Positions 1 through 8,780 of a stretch of DNA of 64,000 nt are shown here, in pieces. Source of the DNA: Verrucomicrobiales bacterium (GTDB lineage: Bacteria; Verrucomicrobiota; Verrucomicrobiia; Verrucomicrobiales; DEV007); NCBI GenBank assembly GCA_016795505.1, contig JAEUHH010000103.1, positions 1 to 64,000 on the forward strand. Reading direction: 5' to 3'. The notes below the pieces were generated by a model. That model did not search any database. It saw only the letters and a program-made list of their open reading frames with translations, and was not told the origin of the DNA. Both the position numbers and the translations under genes were made by a program. Within the stretch, counting starts at the first letter, position 1; the number at the start of each line of letters is the position of its first letter.

Positions 1-369
1 CCAGCGTTGTGCGGCCACCTCGGCGATGGCGGCGAGCGTCTGCTCGTTGAGCTGGGTCGTCAGGTCGTCGGCCCCCACCAACGCCACCTGCGCATTCTGA
101 TCCAACCCTGTTTCATTGGCGACCAGACCCTGTTGCTCCGCGGATTGCGACTCAGCAGATCCGTTAGAGTCGGAGCTGTTGTCCACCTGGGCCGCCGATT
201 CCGCTTGGTCAGGCGCTTCGACAGGGGCGCCCGAGAAGAGGACGCGTGGCTCGAGCGTGTCGAGTTCGACCTGCCGGTTGGCGTGGGCTGATTCGTGGTT
301 GGGGTGGTTCGCATCAAGGTGCTCCGAACCATTCGATTTGCCGAGAATTCGGCCAAGCGTCTTTTTCAT
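1..369 (-). CDS. LEPR-XLL surface/adhesin-type protein, N-terminal part
   Basis: The reverse strand is open from an ATG at 369 to the window edge (123 codons, no stop), so only the N-terminus is present. Residues 39-47 read LEPRVLFSG, the LEPR-XLL N-terminal motif. In Planctomycetes, Verrucomicrobia and Lentisphaerae this motif marks very large exported surface proteins, often with cadherin, VCBS or lectin repeats. A basic start (MKKTLGRILGK) precedes it. After the motif the sequence is polar and low in complexity (rich in E, Q, S, A). Residues around 77-91 are encoded by two units of the 22-bp dispersed repeat, read in frame. The downstream domains lie outside the window, so the specific role is unknown. 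Confidence 0.7.
   Translation of the reverse strand, partial: MKKTLGRILGKSNGSEHLDANHPNHESAHANRQVELDTLEPRVLFSGAPVEAPDQAESAAQVDNSSDSNGSAESQSAEQQGLVANETGLDQNAQVALVGADDLTTQLNEQTLAAIAEVAAQRW
97..140. repeat. 22-bp repeat family, locus A (two tandem units)
   Basis: Units at 97-118 and 119-140 follow the family pattern CCGATCMRACCC followed by TGTTTCATCG. This pair lies inside the LEPR-type coding sequence and keeps its frame open. It is more diverged than the other loci. Confidence 0.7.
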
Positions 370-785
370 TTACTGGTGGATTACTGGGGGGGGGTGAATA
401 GGGGCAAAGACTGCAATCAAAGGCGAATGTGGCGGTTTTCGCCACTGTAGAATGTCGCCGGTTTATCGATTTTCAAAGGAGCCGTCAACGACAAACTCCA
501 AGTGGCTCCGAGAAAAACCCTCGCCTCTAGCACACGTTGCGGAGTCCGGCAAAAGCTTCGGGCCCACGAGGCAGGAGAGAGTGGAGGGAAGTTCGAGTGC
601 GATGGACGAACGGGAGCTCTTTTTAGGTGGGGGTGTGGTGGTTTTCGTGACGGGTTCGCAGCGGATTTGTCCTCTGCTGAATCACTGTGACGCGATGCGC
701 CAGAAAAATGTCACGAAAACTTAACGGCCTCACTTGAGATAGTCGCACAATCCGTAATCACCAGAATAGTGCTGACAAACCAGAA
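370..785. other. Intergenic region, no gene seen
   Basis: 416 bp lie between the start of the LEPR-type gene (reads left) and the end of the next - strand gene. It must hold the promoter of the LEPR gene. I see a G-run near 387-396 but no convincing promoter, RNA or coding signal. The short + strand ORFs here show no protein-like features. Confidence 0.4.
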
Positions 786-1817
786 TCACCCTTTGCGCGC
801 TTTTTCGATCGAGACCTGCAAATTGGTCGAAACCACATCTCCCATCGTGCGGCATCCCTCAAAGGCTGTGCTCTGGTGAAACTCACCCAGTTCCGCGGAA
901 AGCTGAGCCACCTTTTCCGGGGTCGAAATATCGTCCTGGCGCAAACACGCGAACAGGGCCTCCAGCCGGGGCTGTGCCACCCGGACGCGGCGGGCGATCA
1001 GGGTGCGTTCTTCGTTCTGATATTGCTGCATCGTCGGATAGTTCAGCAATTCCGTGCAGAGCTGGACCACGGGTCGATTTTCCGGAATAAACTGGGTCAG
1101 GTACATTTCCTTGGACCCTTCATAGGACTGCTGGTCGAAATCGATCGCCCGCACGCGGTACTGGACCTCCTCAAAATCGGGCGTGATGTCGACCACGTAG
1201 TTGTAGCTGCGCATATCGCCCAACAGGCGGCAGAAGCAGCGCTCGCTGAATTTCACAAACTCCTTCGCAATGCGGACGCGATTCGTGTCCGGGTGGTCGA
1301 AGTAGTTGCGGATGAAGGCGTCGCCAGGAATGCCGGCGATGTGCTCCTCGATCAGAGTGTTGGCATTGACCAGGTAGTTGATCCGGTTCGGCGACAGGAT
1401 GTGCTCCAGCTCGAGCCCGTAGATCCGGGAGGAATCGGCCACCTTCACGTAAAAGTGGTCATAGTTGTCATTGAAATTATTGACGATCCGGATGCGGAAG
1501 GGCCGGGAGTTGCCGAAATCGCAGAAGTCGACCCGCTCCATGTGCAGATGGTCGACCACACGGGTGTCGCCGGTCTTCAGCAGGGCATAGATGGAGGTGA
1601 GGCGGTCATTCAACTCCATGCGCGTCACCGGATCGTAGTGGACTGTCTTCCAGAGGGTGTCGTTTCCCTCCCGGTCGAAGAGGGGGAACAGGTCGGTGTA
1701 GCGATGCAGATCCTCATAAACGGGCGACAGGGCCAGGGAGCGGCCGTATCGCTCAAGATAGCGATCGAGCGGCGGGCTGACGGGAAAGAAGGCTTTCTTC
1801 TTGAGCGCGATGTTCAT
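786..1817 (-). CDS. Conserved-looking protein of unknown function
   Basis: A 343-residue protein begins MNIALKKKAFFPVSPP. The open frame continues far upstream, but the ATG at 1817 is chosen because the upstream stretch lies antisense to the secreted hydrolase gene and has shadow-like composition. The protein is soluble-looking, with no signal peptide or membrane segment. It is rich in aromatic and charged residues (NNFNDNYDHFYVKVAD around residues 110-125, AIDFDQQSYEG near 255). The AIDFDQ stretch loosely recalls metal-binding acidic motifs of kinase-like folds, but no family is recognised. It is divergent from the hydrolase gene that starts at 1929. Confidence 0.65.
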   Translation of the reverse strand: MNIALKKKAFFPVSPPLDRYLERYGRSLALSPVYEDLHRYTDLFPLFDREGNDTLWKTVHYDPVTRMELNDRLTSIYALLKTGDTRVVDHLHMERVDFCDFGNSRPFRIRIVNNFNDNYDHFYVKVADSSRIYGLELEHILSPNRINYLVNANTLIEEHIAGIPGDAFIRNYFDHPDTNRVRIAKEFVKFSERCFCRLLGDMRSYNYVVDITPDFEEVQYRVRAIDFDQQSYEGSKEMYLTQFIPENRPVVQLCTELLNYPTMQQYQNEERTLIARRVRVAQPRLEALFACLRQDDISTPEKVAQLSAELGEFHQSTAFEGCRTMGDVVSTNLQVSIEKARKG

Positions 1818-1928
1818 GAATAATGGGTTCAGGGTATCGCCGGTGGGGTGGGGGGCGCAAACGCGATGCGCCCACCGGCGCAGTTTTTTCTTGGGTATGG
1901 ACCGGAGGCGGTGAGAGACTTCGGCCCC

Positions 1929-3968
1929 ATGCGATCTGTTCTCATCCCCGCCGCGGCGCTGTCTAGCGCCCTCATCCTGCCTCTGTTGGCCGATGGGCCA
2001 GCTGACAATCAGCCTGCCACCGTGCGCCCGATCCCGCCGCCTGGCATTCCCGTGCCCGAGGATCAGGCGACTGCCCTGCGCGCTTCGTTGGCGGAGTTGA
2101 CGAAAGCGATCGAAGCGCTCCGTGCTCAAAAAGAGCACACCGAAAAGGTCGCCGCTTATCTCCCCGATGTGGAGATTTTCCACAAAGCCGTCCACGACGC
2201 CCTCGAGTACGGGGAAATCTTCGACGCCAAGGAACTGCCCTTCGCCGCCGAGACGATCCGGCGCGGTCTTGAGCGGGCCGCCCAACTCAAGCTGGGTGAG
2301 ACGCCCTGGACCCGCCAGACCGGCGCGGTGGTGCGTGCCTATCGGTCGAAGATCGATGGCTCGGTCCAACCTTACGGTCTCGAGATCCCGGCGGGCCACG
2401 ATCTGGGCCAGAACACGCCGTCGCGGCTCGATTTCTGGTTTCACGGCCGGGGTGAAAAGCTCAGTGAACTCTCTTTCCTCCAACAACGCTCGAGTCTTCG
2501 TGGCGCCCGTATCGCGCCCGCCGGGGCGATCGTGCTGCATCCTTATGGCCGCTATTGCAATGCCAACAAATTCGCCGGCGAAGTCGATACCTTCGAAGCT
2601 CTTGAGCATGCCCGCCGGGACTACGGCATCGACGATGACCGCATTTTCGTCCGTGGCTTTTCGATGGGAGGCGCTGCCTGCTGGCAGTTCGCCGTTCACC
2701 ATGCCGGGCTGTGGGCCGGCGCTCAACCCGGTGCCGGATTCTCGGAAACGCCCGAGTTTCTGCGGGTTTTTCAGGACGAAACCCTGAAACCCACCTGGTG
2801 GGAGCAAAAACTGTGGCGTTGGTACGACGCCACCCACTGGGCCGAGAATCTCTCCAACCTCCCGACCATCGCCTACAGCGGTGACAAGGACCGCCAGAAA
2901 CAGGCCGCCGACATGATGGTGGCCGCGTGTGAGAAAGCCGGCCTGCGCCTCGTCCACCTGATCGGTCCCGACACCGCCCATGCGCTGCATCCGGGGACTT
3001 TGGCCGAGATCGAGCGCCGCCTCGACTCCATCGCCGACCGGGGGCGCCAGTCTGCGCCGCCGGTGGTCCGCTTCGTCACCCACACCCTGCGATATGACCG
3101 GCTCCATTGGGTGCGGATCGATGGGCTGGCCCGGCATTGGGAACCCTCCCGGGTCGAAGCCCGCTGGGAGTGGCCGAATCGCGTGGAAGTAAAAACCGCT
3201 GGCGTCACCGCGCTCTCGCTGGTGTTTCCGGCCGGAGAATGCCCGCTCGATCCTTCCGTTGCCCCCGAGGTCGTCATCGATGGAGCCAGCTTGAAGCCTG
3301 CCGCGATCTGGACGGACCGGTCGTGGGAGGTCTCCTTTCATCGCCCGGATGAGAAAGCCGACTGGGTGCTCGGAGCCGCCACAGCCGACGGCCTCGTCAA
3401 GCGACACGGCCTCCAGGGGCCGATCGACGACGCGTTCCTCGACTCGTTCCTGATGGTGGAGCCAACCGGCGCGCCGGCTCACGAGGCGGTCGGCAAATGG
3501 GTCGGCGCCGAGCGCGAGCGGGCTGTCCGGGAATGGCGCCGGCAGTTCCGCGGCATCGCCCGGCAGAAAAAGGACACCGAGATCACCGACGCCGACATCG
3601 CCAGCCATCATCTGATCCTCTGGGGCGATCCGGCGAGTAACGCGGTGCTGAAAAAGATCGCCGACCGCCTGCCGATTTCGTGGAAAGCCGACAGCATCGT
3701 GGCCGGAGATCGTACCTACGATGCCAAAAGTCACGCTGTCGTCCTCGTCTATCCGAATCCGCTCAATCCCGACCGCTACGTGGTGCTCAACAGTGGTTTC
3801 ACCTACCGCGAATACGACTACCTGAACAATGCCCGCCAGACGCCGAAGTTGCCCGACTGGGCGATCGTCGATCTGTCCGTGCCCGCCGACAGCCAGAAGC
3901 CGGGTGGCATTCCCTATGCCGGCTTCTTTGGCGAACGCTGGGAGTGGCAGACGCCCCCGGCGCCTTGA
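1929..3968 (+). CDS. Secreted alpha/beta hydrolase, prolyl-oligopeptidase type
   Basis: A 679-residue exported protein. The ATG at 1929 is preferred over 1848 because it places a signal peptide (MRSVLIPAAALSSALILPLLA) at the N-terminus. The catalytic region carries GFSMGG, a GXSXG nucleophile elbow, after DDDRIFVR. Further on, YSGDKDRQ and DTAHALHPG supply plausible acid and histidine members of the triad. The arrangement fits the peptidase S9/esterase families of PVC bacteria, which act on peptides or polysaccharide esters outside the cytoplasm. A ~300-residue C-terminal part after residue ~390 looks like beta-rich accessory domains. Substrate is unknown. Confidence 0.75.
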   Translation: MRSVLIPAAALSSALILPLLADGPADNQPATVRPIPPPGIPVPEDQATALRASLAELTKAIEALRAQKEHTEKVAAYLPDVEIFHKAVHDALEYGEIFDAKELPFAAETIRRGLERAAQLKLGETPWTRQTGAVVRAYRSKIDGSVQPYGLEIPAGHDLGQNTPSRLDFWFHGRGEKLSELSFLQQRSSLRGARIAPAGAIVLHPYGRYCNANKFAGEVDTFEALEHARRDYGIDDDRIFVRGFSMGGAACWQFAVHHAGLWAGAQPGAGFSETPEFLRVFQDETLKPTWWEQKLWRWYDATHWAENLSNLPTIAYSGDKDRQKQAADMMVAACEKAGLRLVHLIGPDTAHALHPGTLAEIERRLDSIADRGRQSAPPVVRFVTHTLRYDRLHWVRIDGLARHWEPSRVEARWEWPNRVEVKTAGVTALSLVFPAGECPLDPSVAPEVVIDGASLKPAAIWTDRSWEVSFHRPDEKADWVLGAATADGLVKRHGLQGPIDDAFLDSFLMVEPTGAPAHEAVGKWVGAERERAVREWRRQFRGIARQKKDTEITDADIASHHLILWGDPASNAVLKKIADRLPISWKADSIVAGDRTYDAKSHAVVLVYPNPLNPDRYVVLNSGFTYREYDYLNNARQTPKLPDWAIVDLSVPADSQKPGGIPYAGFFGERWEWQTPPAP

Positions 3969-3972
3969 TTTT

Positions 3973-4037
3973 CGATGCAACCGGGTACGATCGCCGATCA
4001 TACCCTGTTGCATCGGAATCAGAACCCGGTTGGATCG
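3973..4037. repeat. 22-bp repeat family, locus B (one inverted plus two direct units)
   Basis: An inverted unit at 3973-3994 is followed directly by forward units at 3994-4015 and 4016-4037. The locus starts 5 bp after the hydrolase stop codon and ends 33 bp before the next start codon. It could fold into a hairpin between the inverted and first forward units. Confidence 0.75.
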
Positions 4038-4070
4038 TTGAGTCAGGCGCTGTTAGGTTGGCACCCGCCG

Positions 4071-5234
4071 ATGAACCCGTATTTCGATCACAATGCCACC
4101 ACGCCGCTGTGCCCGGCGGCCCGATCGGCGTGGCTCGAGGCGAATGAGCGGCTCTGGCACAATGCGTCGAGCCTCTACCGCGAGGCGGGTGCGGCCCGGC
4201 GGCGGCTGGAAGAGGCCCGCGAAGAACTGGCCGACTGGCTTGGGTGCGAGGCGCCGGAGCGCGTCATTTTCACCTCCGGAGCCACGGAGGGCAATCAGGC
4301 AGTCATGCGCCATGCGGCCGCGCAAGCGGGTGGAAAACGGGTTTTCCTGTCGGCCGTGGAGCATCCGAGCCTGCGCGAGCCAGCGCGGCGGGAGTTCGGA
4401 CCGGATGCGGTGGTCGAGTTGCCACAGATGGCTGACGGCGTCGCCGGGGTGGATGCCTTGGGCGACGAGTCGGAGCGGCCGGCTTGGGTCTCGCTGATGG
4501 CGGCCAACAACGAGACGGGCGTCCTGCAGCCGTGGCGGCAGGCGGCGGCCTGGTGTCGCGGGGCGGGGGTGCCCTTTCACACTGACGCCTCTCAGTGGAT
4601 TGGCAAACTGCCGTGCGGCGGGATGGCTGATGAGGTGGATTGGATCACGGGATGCGCGCACAAGTTCGGCGGTCCGAAGGGCGTCGGCTTTCTCGTCATT
4701 CCCGAAGAGGCGGTTGGGCGGCTTCGCGTCGCGGTCGGCGGACCTCAGGAAGGGGGGCATCGAGCCGGCACCGAGGATCTGCCCGGCATCCTCGCCATGA
4801 TGGCCGCGCTCCGGGAAAAATCCGACGCGTGGTTGGAACAGGAGCATCGCCGCTGGCTGGAGGAGCGTGAGGCTTTCGAACTGGCTTTGCCCGATCGGCT
4901 TCCGGGGGTGCGGGTGGTGGCGCCGAAGATAGAGCGGCTTTGGAACACCACGATGATCATTCTGCCCGGCTCCGACTCGAATCTGAAATGGCTGACCCGG
5001 CTCAGTGACCGTGGCTTTGCCGTCTCGACCGGCTCGGCCTGTAGCGCCGGGAAAGGGGCGCCGTCCCGCGTGCTGGCGGCGATGGGGCTGGCTCCAGAGG
5101 AAATGGGGCGGGTGCTGCGGCTCAGTGGCGGCTGGGAGACGACACCGGCAGACTGGGAGGCGCTCGCCGATGCGCTGGTGGCGGTGGCGGCGGATCTCGC
5201 GGAGGGAAGGCCGACGGTCCGTCTGGGCGGTTGA
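4071..5234 (+). CDS. Cysteine desulfurase family protein (class V aminotransferase, NifS/IscS-like)
   Basis: A 387-residue PLP enzyme that would release sulfur from cysteine as a persulfide for Fe-S cluster or thio-cofactor assembly in the cytoplasm. Visible motifs: N-terminal YFDHNATTP, FTSGATEGNQ, the AVEHPS segment, NNETG, FHTDASQ, the PLP lysine in CAHKFGGPKG (K198), and the persulfide-forming cysteine in STGSACSAGKG (C324). The length matches the family. No IscU, SufE or tRNA-thiolation partner is adjacent, so the sulfur acceptor is unknown. The start at 4071 gives the conserved MNPYFDHNATT opening and avoids translating the repeat just upstream. Confidence 0.9.
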   Translation: MNPYFDHNATTPLCPAARSAWLEANERLWHNASSLYREAGAARRRLEEAREELADWLGCEAPERVIFTSGATEGNQAVMRHAAAQAGGKRVFLSAVEHPSLREPARREFGPDAVVELPQMADGVAGVDALGDESERPAWVSLMAANNETGVLQPWRQAAAWCRGAGVPFHTDASQWIGKLPCGGMADEVDWITGCAHKFGGPKGVGFLVIPEEAVGRLRVAVGGPQEGGHRAGTEDLPGILAMMAALREKSDAWLEQEHRRWLEEREAFELALPDRLPGVRVVAPKIERLWNTTMIILPGSDSNLKWLTRLSDRGFAVSTGSACSAGKGAPSRVLAAMGLAPEEMGRVLRLSGGWETTPADWEALADALVAVAADLAEGRPTVRLGG

Positions 5235-5271
5235 AAACGGGGCAGATTTCGGCTATCGCCATCTTTTCACC

Positions 5272-5484
5272 ATGGACACCCACGCGGCCATTGCCCAGAT
5301 CGAAGACGCCTGCAAGACCATCTCGCTGGCGATGATGAAAGTCGTGCCGGCCGCCCGCCATCTCGGGGACGAGACGGTGCGCGACGAGGTGATGAAATCG
5401 GCCCACCAGCTCACCGTCGAGTTGGAGGTGATCAAAAAGAAGATGATCCGCCTGAAGGGGCGAGACGAGTCGGCCCTGCTCTGA
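5272..5484 (+). CDS. Small helical protein of unknown function
   Basis: A 70-residue protein, MDTHAAIAQIEDACKT at the start, predicted to be mostly alpha-helical with alternating charge. It contains no cysteine pair, signal peptide or membrane segment. It starts 37 bp after the cysteine desulfurase stop codon on the same strand, so the two may be co-transcribed. Codon choice is GC-rich like the neighbours, which supports a real gene. No family is recognised. Confidence 0.55.
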   Translation: MDTHAAIAQIEDACKTISLAMMKVVPAARHLGDETVRDEVMKSAHQLTVELEVIKKKMIRLKGRDESALL

Positions 5485-5505
5485 GAGGGGCGCGACAATT
5501 CCGGC

Positions 5506-5543
5506 AAAAAAAACGCCGCCCCGGACCGAAGTCCGAGGCGGCG
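5506..5543 (-). terminator. Rho-independent terminator for the 5569-5874 gene
   Basis: Read on the - strand, a stem GCCGCC...GGCGGC with an inner CGGA/TCCG pairing and a short loop is followed by eight T residues (A8 at 5506-5513 on the + strand). It lies 26 bp beyond the stop codon of the - strand gene. Confidence 0.75.
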
Positions 5544-5568
5544 CCGATGTGCCATCAGGGGCAGGGAA

Positions 5569-5874
5569 TTACTCCGACTTTTCGATCTTGGAGACGACGA
5601 TGAACTTCTTGCCGTCGCGCTCCTCGACCTTGCCGGTCACCTTGGCTTTGGCTTCGCCGCTGCAGACGTGCTCGGAGGTCTTGCGCTTGCCGTTTTCCTC
5701 GAGTGCGTAAAGCGTGTCGCCAACTTTCAGGGCATCGGCGCAGGCTTCGGCGGTCTTGAGGTTGCATTTTTCACAGGACATCACGCCCTCGAGGGTTTTC
5801 TCCTCGGCTTGGGCGGTGGCGGTGAAGGTGATGGCCAGAGCGGCCCCGAACAGGGCAATGAACAGGTTTTTCAT
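5569..5874 (-). CDS. Small exported protein with CxxC motif
   Basis: A 101-residue protein with a clear signal peptide (MKNLFIALFGAALAITFTAT, cleavage after AQA). The mature part begins with EEKTLEGVMSCEKCNLK, so a CxxC pair lies soon after cleavage, with further cysteines at AEACAD and SEHVCSG. It resembles small periplasmic DUF6370-like proteins of PVC bacteria, whose function is not established. The cysteines suggest metal binding or a disulfide. It has its own terminator downstream. Confidence 0.65.
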   Translation of the reverse strand: MKNLFIALFGAALAITFTATAQAEEKTLEGVMSCEKCNLKTAEACADALKVGDTLYALEENGKRKTSEHVCSGEAKAKVTGKVEERDGKKFIVVSKIEKSE

Positions 5875-6111
5875 AACGATTGAGTTGTGTGTATGGCTTG
5901 TTTTTGATGGTGGTTGTTTCGACCGCGACCCGGCAACAGGCCGGTGCGGGGAAAATCTCTAAATGCCGGCTGGCGGAAGGCGGAACATCCCGTCTGGGCT
6001 TTCCCGTGCGGCCATGCATGGCAGCAGGGTTGCGTTCCGTATCGGGCGGACAATCCAGCCGGAGGCGATTATCGGCCTGAGACGCGGGTGCGGACGGGCT
6101 TCCTCCGGATC

Positions 6112-6522
6112 TTAACAACGGAAGACACCGTAGAGAACGCGCACCGGAGGTCTGGGAGGAACGACCCCCGGGGGGCCGTGATCACCCGCGGCCAGCCGAT
6201 CAAAGGCCAGCCGGGGCAGGGTTTGGGCGGTCTCACAAAACAGCGGGAGAGGGAGATCGACGCCGGAGGGGGGCACCGGGCGCGTCACTTGATCCGTGGC
6301 GACGAATTTGCGGATCGAGAGGCAGGGGCAGGGCATCTGCGCCGGTGTATCCGGAGCCTGCTGCTGCTGTCTTTCTGCCGCGGCGCGCTGCTGGCAGCAG
6401 GGGCGAAGGGGCTTTTCCGCCGTCGAGGAGGCGGCGGTCGCGGGCACCCAGCCGAGGGCGCAACAGCAGACCGGATTGCCGATCAGCAGGGCCAGAGTGA
6501 TGGCGATGATTCCGCGAATCAT
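6112..6522 (-). CDS. Cysteine-rich exported hypothetical protein
   Basis: A 136-residue ORF beginning MIRGIIAITLALLIGNPVCCC, which reads as a signal peptide ending in a cysteine cluster. More cysteine pairs follow (RPCCQQR, MPCPCLS). The C-terminal third is proline-rich and low in complexity. The Cys-cluster opening is reminiscent of small verrucomicrobial exported proteins of unknown function. No strong ribosome binding site is visible. It is the only plausible gene in 5875-6597. Confidence 0.45.
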   Translation of the reverse strand: MIRGIIAITLALLIGNPVCCCALGWVPATAASSTAEKPLRPCCQQRAAAERQQQQAPDTPAQMPCPCLSIRKFVATDQVTRPVPPSGVDLPLPLFCETAQTLPRLAFDRLAAGDHGPPGVVPPRPPVRVLYGVFRC

Positions 6523-6597
6523 GGTGACTCCTTAGAATGCACTGGCGGCGAATTTGTTCAAAAGAAATCCGGAATCCGCTGCCTCCCGCATCCGCGG

Positions 6598-7563
6598 TCA
6601 CAGTCCGAGCAGGTGCCGGACCGATGCCGCGATGCTCTGCCAGGTCGGGCGGTGAGCCCGCCAGAGATTCGGGTGGTAGGGGACAGGCGTGTCCTTTGAG
6701 TTGAGCCGCTGGGGCGGGGCGTCGAGCAGGTGAAAGCCCTCCGTGACGACCCGCGAGACCACCTCGGCGGTGATGCCACCCCAAGGAAAGCTTTCCGCCA
6801 CGGCCAGCAGGCGCCCGGTGCGGGCGACGGAGGCGAGGATCGTGTCGGTATCGATCGGTTTGGCGGTCCGCAGATCCACCACTTCGATCTCCCAGCCTTC
6901 GTCGGCGAGGACACGCGCGGCGCGCAGGGCTTCATGCACCATGGCGGAGCAGGCCACCACGCTGGCATGCCGTCCCACCCGGGCGATCCGGGCCTTGCCC
7001 ACGGGCAGAACGCTGCGGGGCAGGGCGTCGGCTTTCAGATGGTAGTAAAGCAGCTTGTGTTCGCAGAAAATGACCGGGTCCTCGATCCGGATCGCCTCCA
7101 GCAGCATGCCGTAGGCGTCCTCGACCGTGGCCGGAGTCATCACGATCAGGCCGGGATAGTGGGCGTAGAGGGACTCCACGCTCTGGCTGTGGAAAGGGCC
7201 GCTGCCTTCCGTGCCGCCCGAAGGCAGGCGGATCGTGATGGGGCAGGGGACTCCGGTGCGCCAGTAGTGGGTGGCGCTCTGGTTGACGATCTGGTTGAAA
7301 GCCACGGCCGAAAAATCCGCGAATTGCATCTCGACGATCGGCCGCATGCCCTCAATGGCTGCTCCGACTGCGGAGCCGACAATGGCATCCTCCGAGATGG
7401 GGGCATCGATCACGCGACCGGGAAAGCGTTCGGCCAGTCCCTTGGTGGCTTTGAAGGCGCCGCCGAAGTCCGCCACGTCCTGTCCGTAGATGAAGACATT
7501 CGGGTCCTCCTCCAAGGCGCGAGCCTGGGCTTCCCGGATGGCGTCTAGGTAAGTGATGGACAT
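6598..7563 (-). CDS. 2-oxoacid dehydrogenase E1 component, beta subunit
   Basis: A 321-residue transketolase-like subunit (MSITYLDAIREAQARALEEDPNVFIYGQDV) of a pyruvate, branched-chain or acetoin dehydrogenase complex. E1 beta binds the pyrimidine end of thiamine diphosphate and, with E1 alpha, decarboxylates a 2-oxoacid and acylates the lipoyl group of E2. The segments APISEDAIVG, GMRPIVEMQFADF and GGTEGSGPFHSQS, and the C-terminal transketolase domain with VVDLRTAKPIDTDTI, are characteristic. It follows the alpha subunit after a 113-bp gap, and the two are probably one operon. No E2 or E3 gene is in the window. Confidence 0.9.
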   Translation of the reverse strand: MSITYLDAIREAQARALEEDPNVFIYGQDVADFGGAFKATKGLAERFPGRVIDAPISEDAIVGSAVGAAIEGMRPIVEMQFADFSAVAFNQIVNQSATHYWRTGVPCPITIRLPSGGTEGSGPFHSQSVESLYAHYPGLIVMTPATVEDAYGMLLEAIRIEDPVIFCEHKLLYYHLKADALPRSVLPVGKARIARVGRHASVVACSAMVHEALRAARVLADEGWEIEVVDLRTAKPIDTDTILASVARTGRLLAVAESFPWGGITAEVVSRVVTEGFHLLDAPPQRLNSKDTPVPYHPNLWRAHRPTWQSIAASVRHLLGL

Positions 7564-7676
7564 GGGTGGCAGTCCGCCCGGTCTGGGGCCGGATGTGGTT
7601 CGCGGAAACCTCTCTTTCTCCACGGTCCCGCCTTGCGCAAGCGGAAAGCGGCCTCAAAAAAATGCGGCTCAGCGGC

Positions 7677-8726
7677 TCACTGCGCGGGCGGCGTGCCCTC
7701 GGCGAGGTGTTTCGTGGCGAGCGCGTGCCAGGATTCGCGAAAGGGATTCGGTTCGGGCTCGCTCTGGGCGCGGGCAACGGCTTCCTCGACCCGCTCCTGG
7801 GTCTGGGCGTGCCATTCATCGATTTCCTTTGCCGAGGCCCAGGCACTTTTCAGCGCCTTTTCCCGGGCAAGCGCCACGCAGTCGCCGCCATGGGGCTCCT
7901 GACGCTTCCGCGCCGGGATGTAGCGCGCGTCGTCGTGCTCGCCGTGTCCGGCCAGGCGGAGCAACTTGCCCACCACCAGCTGCGGTCCTTCGCCGCGGCG
8001 GGCGCGCTCGATCGCTTCGTGAAAAGTCTCCAGGCAGGCCGTCAGGTCAGTGCCGTCGATGGAGTAGCCGCGCACCCCGTAGCCGGCCGCCCGGTCGGCG
8101 AGATCGGCGCAGGCGTACTGATGACAGGTCGGCGTGGAGTAGGCATATTGGTTGTCGGCCACGGCCACCACCAGCGGCAGTTTCTCCACCGCCGCTTGAT
8201 TCAAGCCTTCGTGAAACGCGCCCGTCGAGGTGCCTCCGTCGCCGATCGTCACGCCGCCCACCACATCGACGCGGCCGTGAAAGCGCTTCGCCATCAGCAT
8301 GCCGTTCACCACCGCGACCATGGTGCCGAGGTGGCTGATCATGGCCGGCATTCCTCGGGTCGGCCGACCGCGATGAATGTTGCCGTCGCGACCGCGCATC
8401 GGCCCCTCCACGGAGCCCAGATAAGTCCGCGCGCTGTCCATCAGGGTCTCCCCGAAGGCCATCCGCCCGCCCTGGTCGCGGATCAGGCCGGCAAAGAGAT
8501 CGCCGTGCGCCTGATCGAGTTGCATCCCCAGAGCCACGCTGAAAGCCTCCTGGCCGCGGCCCAGATAGACGCCGCCGACGATCTTCCCGGCCCGGTACAG
8601 CGCGGCGATCTTCTCCTCAAAAATCCGCGCCAGTATCATCCACCGGTAAGCGGCCAGAAAGCGCTCGCGCTCATTGGCAAACCCTTTCCAGCGAGAGGCA
8701 GTCGGGGATGGACTCAGTGACGGCAT
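7677..8726 (-). CDS. 2-oxoacid dehydrogenase E1 component, alpha subunit
   Basis: A 349-residue thiamine diphosphate enzyme. The diphosphate/Mg site is visible as GDGGTSTG (residues 162-169) ending near DNQYAYST (residues 191-198). The RGQEAFSVALG and RGRDGNIHRG segments are typical of the E1 alpha family. It pairs with the beta subunit immediately downstream. Substrate (pyruvate, branched-chain 2-oxoacid or acetoin) cannot be assigned from sequence alone. The LipA gene elsewhere in the window would supply the lipoyl cofactor the complex needs, but is not linked to it. Confidence 0.9.
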   Translation of the reverse strand: MPSLSPSPTASRWKGFANERERFLAAYRWMILARIFEEKIAALYRAGKIVGGVYLGRGQEAFSVALGMQLDQAHGDLFAGLIRDQGGRMAFGETLMDSARTYLGSVEGPMRGRDGNIHRGRPTRGMPAMISHLGTMVAVVNGMLMAKRFHGRVDVVGGVTIGDGGTSTGAFHEGLNQAAVEKLPLVVAVADNQYAYSTPTCHQYACADLADRAAGYGVRGYSIDGTDLTACLETFHEAIERARRGEGPQLVVGKLLRLAGHGEHDDARYIPARKRQEPHGGDCVALAREKALKSAWASAKEIDEWHAQTQERVEEAVARAQSEPEPNPFRESWHALATKHLAEGTPPAQ

Positions 8727-8780
8727 CGTAACCCTTTTACTTTAGAGACGGCACTTTGCCTTTTTCAAAGGAAAAGTTCC

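Noticed and set aside
786-4013. One 1075-residue - strand protein
   Set aside because: Only the part after the ATG at 1817 looks like a protein. The rest is antisense to the signal-peptide-bearing hydrolase and has a low-complexity shadow composition.
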